Shown here in pieces: positions 23,368 through 25,848 of a stretch of DNA of 25,848 nucleotides. Both the position numbers and the translations under genes were made by a program. Below the pieces are notes generated by a model. The model made no database searches, was not told the origin of the DNA, and was given only the letters and a program-made list of their open reading frames with translations. The stretch covers positions 1 through 25,848 of the forward strand of contig JAIESC010000288.1 in NCBI GenBank assembly GCA_019746355.1, written 5' to 3'. Position 1 is the first letter of the stretch. Every line of letters begins with the position of its first letter. This DNA comes from Xanthobacteraceae bacterium. Its GTDB lineage: Bacteria; Pseudomonadota; Alphaproteobacteria; Rhizobiales; Xanthobacteraceae.

Positions 23368-24315
23368 TTACTGCGGCAGGCTCGGCAAAAGCTTCAGCGC
23401 GTTGTCGCGCTCGATCGCCTGAAGGTCGGCGGCCGAGAGCTTCAGCCCCGCAAGCCCTCTGATCGTGATGTCCGGATCCCAGAACGGGAAATCCGAGCCG
23501 AACAGGAGATGCGACATCGGCACGATGTCGAGCACAGCGCGCAGCGCGCCGGGCGTAGTGACGCCGACGACGTCGACATAGAGCTTCGCCAGCTCATGCA
23601 TCACGCCGTTCGGCACCCGCGCGTTCAGCTCCGGACGGTTCTTCGCAAGGCCCGCGAGCCGGCTCGCCAGGATCGGCAGCGCGCCGCCGCCGTGCGAGAA
23701 GATCCACCTGATGTTCGGGCAGCGGTGGAACGTGCCGCTGAACAGCAGGCTCGTGATCGCCCGCGTGGTGTCGAACGGAAATTCGATGGTCGGCGGCGGG
23801 ATGTTGGGAATGACGTTGAAGGCGAAGCTCGCCGCGGTCGGGTGGAAATAGACCACGGCCTTGCGCCGGTTGAGCTCGTCGAACACGGCCGCGAACGCGT
23901 CGTCGCCGGGATACTTATCGACATAGTTGGTGGTGAGCGCAAAGCCGTCGGCGTTGAGCTCGTCGAGTGCGTATTCGATCTCGCGCAGGCAGCCTTCGGT
24001 GTCCGGCAGCGGCAGCGCGGCGAAGTGGCCGAACCGGCCCTTGTAATCCCGCTGCATCTCGGCCGCGGCCTCGTTGCATTCGCGTGCGAAGTCACGGGAG
24101 GCCTGGGCGCCGCCGAGCCACACGCTCGGCGTCGAGATCGACAGCACCGACACCGCGATCCCGCTCTTGTCCATCGCCGCGATGGCCTGGTCCGGGTGCC
24201 ATTTGGTCAACCGGTCATAGAAGGCATGGGTGGTGTGCTTGAGCACGTCGCCGGTCTTGGCGACGTAGGCCTTGGGGTACGGGTGGTGATGGGTGTCGAT
24301 GCGATGCGGCGTCAT
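23368..24315 (-). CDS. Amidohydrolase-superfamily decarboxylase/hydrolase (ACMSD-like)
   Basis: A 315-aa TIM-barrel metal enzyme. The metal ligands of the ACMSD group are present: HxH in DTHHHPYP (His9, His11), His158 (FHPT), His208 (FSHGGGALP) and Asp275 (LFGSDFPF). Related enzymes decarboxylate aminocarboxymuconate semialdehyde, gamma-resorcylate or 5-carboxyvanillate, so non-oxidative decarboxylation of an aromatic or ring-cleavage acid is the best guess; simple hydrolysis is possible. The ATG at 24313-24315 begins right at the first metal motif, as is normal. Divergent from the intradiol dioxygenase. The gap carries a CAACTCTTG direct repeat (24320-24328, 24332-24340). Confidence 0.87.
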   Translation of the reverse strand: MTPHRIDTHHHPYPKAYVAKTGDVLKHTTHAFYDRLTKWHPDQAIAAMDKSGIAVSVLSISTPSVWLGGAQASRDFARECNEAAAEMQRDYKGRFGHFAALPLPDTEGCLREIEYALDELNADGFALTTNYVDKYPGDDAFAAVFDELNRRKAVVYFHPTAASFAFNVIPNIPPPTIEFPFDTTRAITSLLFSGTFHRCPNIRWIFSHGGGALPILASRLAGLAKNRPELNARVPNGVMHELAKLYVDVVGVTTPGALRAVLDIVPMSHLLFGSDFPFWDPDITIRGLAGLKLSAADLQAIERDNALKLLPSLPQ

Positions 24316-24400
24316 ACGTCAACTCTTGCTGCAACTCTTGGAAAATCAGGGACAGGAGCGGATCCCGGGGGATTGAGCAATCGGGTTCCGGAGCATATCA

Positions 24401-24415
24401 ATTCCGCAGAGGAAT
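24401..24415. promoter_or_regulatory. Candidate LysR-type operator upstream of the dioxygenase
   Basis: ATTCC-N5-GGAAT is a perfect inverted repeat containing the T-N11-A pattern of LysR-type sites, 55 bp before the dioxygenase start. No LysR gene is in the window, so the regulator would be elsewhere. Confidence 0.35.
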
Positions 24416-24469
24416 ACAGCAGGCGGCGGCGCGACGGCGTTCCGCCGGGCAGGCGCAGGAGACGAGCCC

Positions 24470-25435
24470 ATGATCATCGAAGGCCCGGATCAGGTCACCG
24501 AGGCGGTGCTGAGCGAGATCGCGCGCGCGCCCAATCCGCGCTTCCGCGAGATCATGACGGCGCTGGTCAAGCACCTGCATGCCTTCGTCCGCGAGGCGAA
24601 GCTGACCGAGGAGGAATTCCACCAGGCCTGCGCCTACCTCAACGCCATCGGCCAGAGCTCCAACTCGTTCCACAACGAGGCGGTGCTGGCGTCGGGCTCG
24701 CTCGGCGTCTCGACCTTGGTGTGCCTGCTCAACAACGGCAGCAACGGCGCGACCGAAACCACGGCCAATCTGCTCGGCCCGTTCTGGCGCACCGATTCGC
24801 CGCGCACCGAAAGCGGCGGCTCGATCGTGCGCTCGCCGACGCCCGGGCCGGAGCTGTTCTGCAACATCGAGGTCAAGGACCGCGACGGCAAGCCGGTGGC
24901 CGACGCCGAGGTCGACGTCTGGCAGTCCTCGACCGAGGGGCTCTACGAAAACCAGGATCCGACACAGGCCGACATGAACCTGCGCGGCAAGTTCATGACC
25001 GGTAAGGATGGCCGGTTCGCGTTCCGCAGCATCAAGCCCGCCGGCTATCCGATCCCGATCACCGGCCCGGTCGGCGACCTGATCAAGGCGCAAGGCCGCC
25101 ACAACATGCGGCCGGCGCATCTGCATTTTCTGATCTACAAGCCGGGCTACAAAACCCATATCTCGCAGGTCTATCTGCCGGACGATCCCAACATCGAGAC
25201 CGACGTGCAGCACGGCGTCACGCGGCGGCTGCTTGGGAACTACGTGCGCCACGAGAACGAGAAGCCGCCGGCGCCCGGCGTGAAGGATCCGTGGTTCTCG
25301 CTCGACTACACCTTCATCATGGAACCGGGCGTTGCGAAGCTGCCGCGCGCCCCGATCCAGGACAAGGCGACGACCACCGAGATGCGGCCGCAGGTGTTGC
25401 AGGCGACGAACCATCAGCCGGCGATGGCGAAGTGA
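24470..25435 (+). CDS. Intradiol ring-cleavage dioxygenase (catechol/hydroxyquinol 1,2-dioxygenase type)
   Basis: A 321-aa non-haem Fe(III) enzyme that opens a 1,2-diol aromatic ring between the hydroxyls. It has the N-terminal helical dioxygenase_N domain (about 10-100: FREIMTALVKHLHAFVREAKLTEEEF), then ETTANLLGPFWR (96-107) and the catalytic beta-sandwich. All four iron ligands are visible: Tyr159 (EGLYEN), Tyr193 (PAGYPIP), His217 and His219 (RPAHLHF). The N-terminal domain points to the catechol or hydroxyquinol class rather than protocatechuate 3,4-dioxygenase. AGGAGA at 24457-24462 supports the ATG. Product would be a muconate or maleylacetate; the next pathway enzymes (cycloisomerase, maleylacetate reductase) are not in the window. 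Confidence 0.93.
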   Translation: MIIEGPDQVTEAVLSEIARAPNPRFREIMTALVKHLHAFVREAKLTEEEFHQACAYLNAIGQSSNSFHNEAVLASGSLGVSTLVCLLNNGSNGATETTANLLGPFWRTDSPRTESGGSIVRSPTPGPELFCNIEVKDRDGKPVADAEVDVWQSSTEGLYENQDPTQADMNLRGKFMTGKDGRFAFRSIKPAGYPIPITGPVGDLIKAQGRHNMRPAHLHFLIYKPGYKTHISQVYLPDDPNIETDVQHGVTRRLLGNYVRHENEKPPAPGVKDPWFSLDYTFIMEPGVAKLPRAPIQDKATTTEMRPQVLQATNHQPAMAK

Positions 25436-25676
25436 ATTTTCGGGCGAGTTCGCGCCAACAACCTTTCGCGTTAACCGGAAATTTGTGCGCACGAAACCGG
25501 TTCCACCTCGGAAACCGGTTCGCGACTTGCGAACAAAGCGGGACGATTGTGCGAACCGAGTTCGTTTTCTGATTAAACGCAACCACGCGATCCGAGCGAT
25601 CGCTTTAACAAAGAATTTTTGTGCGTGAATCGGTGCGCGCCCGATCCGCCGTCGATTCACCAAGTGGCCAGAACAA
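25436..25676. other. Intergenic region with repeated short motifs
   Basis: No gene seen. It is visibly less GC-rich than its surroundings. GAAACCGGTT occurs twice (about 25494-25503 and 25516-25525), GTTCGC/GCGAAC forms a stem near 25528-25544, and GTGAATCG (25625-25632) pairs with CGATTCAC (25653-25660). The last pair contains GAATC and GATTC, which match the GANTC methylation site used by CcrM in alphaproteobacteria. Confidence 0.4.
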
Positions 25677-25702
25677 AGCCGCCGCCCTTTGGGGCGGCGG
25701 CT
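25677..25702 (-). terminator. Strong terminator hairpin after the partial right-edge gene
   Basis: An 11-bp perfect GC-rich stem AGCCGCCGCCC/GGGCGGCGGCT (25677-25687/25692-25702) with a 4-nt loop lies 17 bp past the stop codon. In the minus direction TTTGTTCTGG follows, a weak U-rich tail. Confidence 0.65.
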
Positions 25703-25719
25703 CATGCCGAAGCGCTTGC

Positions 25720-25848
25720 TTACGGCTTCTTCCTCGCGTCGGCGTAGGGGTAGACAATGTCGCCGCTCTTATACTCCGGCGGCCACAGCACCGGCGTCTT
25801 GGAACCGTCGCGGAACTGGTCGAGATTGTTCGGCACGACGTTCTGCAC
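25720..25848 (-). CDS. C-terminal fragment of a probable ABC-type substrate-binding protein (partial)
   Basis: The last 42 codons of a minus-strand gene that continues beyond the window, ending in TAA at 25720-25722. The visible tail includes NNLDQFRDGSKTPVLWPPEY and ends KSGDIVYPYADARKKP. A tail with a WPPEYKSGDIVYPY-like segment resembles the C-terminus of branched-chain amino-acid-type ABC receptors in related bacteria, but this is from memory of the pattern and is uncertain. A strong hairpin terminates it. Confidence 0.5.
   Translation of the reverse strand: MQNVVPNNLDQFRDGSKTPVLWPPEYKSGDIVYPYADARKKP

Overview
The window looks like a chromosomal segment of a GC-rich alphaproteobacterium, most likely of the Bradyrhizobium/Rhodopseudomonas type. 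This is inferred from the high GC, long antisense open frames, nested palindromic intergenic repeats, several orphan tricarboxylate-type (Bug/TctC) binding proteins, and a GTTC-N7-GTTC (alphaproteobacterial LexA-type) box. No taxonomic marker gene is present, so this is only an inference.

Left part (1-4600): a compact type II-C CRISPR-Cas locus. cas9, cas1 and cas2 form one overlapping operon on the minus strand. One CRISPR repeat lies at the very left edge, so the spacers are outside the window. A tracrRNA is encoded on the plus strand just upstream of cas9: a 26-nt anti-repeat matching the edge repeat at 25 of 26 positions, a short nexus hairpin, and a GUGA-capped terminator with a U tract. 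Divergent, interleaved promoters for cas9 and tracrRNA can be read in the 50 bp between them. No csn2 or cas4 is seen.

Middle-left (4600-7160): one Bug-type binding protein, then about 1.4 kb with little coding capacity. It holds a 57-aa zinc-ribbon gene, a minus-strand terminator with no clear gene, a promoter carrying a LexA-type box that leads into a block of hairpins rather than a recognisable gene, and dispersed repeats.

Middle (7160-16000): a DUF3754 (TMEM143-like) membrane protein, a second Bug protein, a large homodimeric 2-oxoacid dehydrogenase E1 (AceE/MdeB type) divergent from an Lrp/AsnC regulator, and a Bug - enoyl-CoA hydratase - acyl-CoA synthetase operon.

Right (16130-25848): an accessory catabolic region. 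It contains a long amidase-signature enzyme, a class II aldolase and an FAD aromatic hydroxylase in one operon, a Bug - carboxymuconolactone decarboxylase-like - MetX-like hydrolase operon, an ACMSD-like amidohydrolase, an intradiol ring-cleavage dioxygenase, and the C-terminus of a probable ABC-type binding protein at the right edge. Together these suggest uptake of organic acids through orphan Bug receptors, aromatic hydroxylation and ortho-cleavage, and CoA-dependent degradation. Substrates cannot be fixed from sequence alone. The CRISPR-Cas locus appears to sit as a defence cassette beside this metabolic region.
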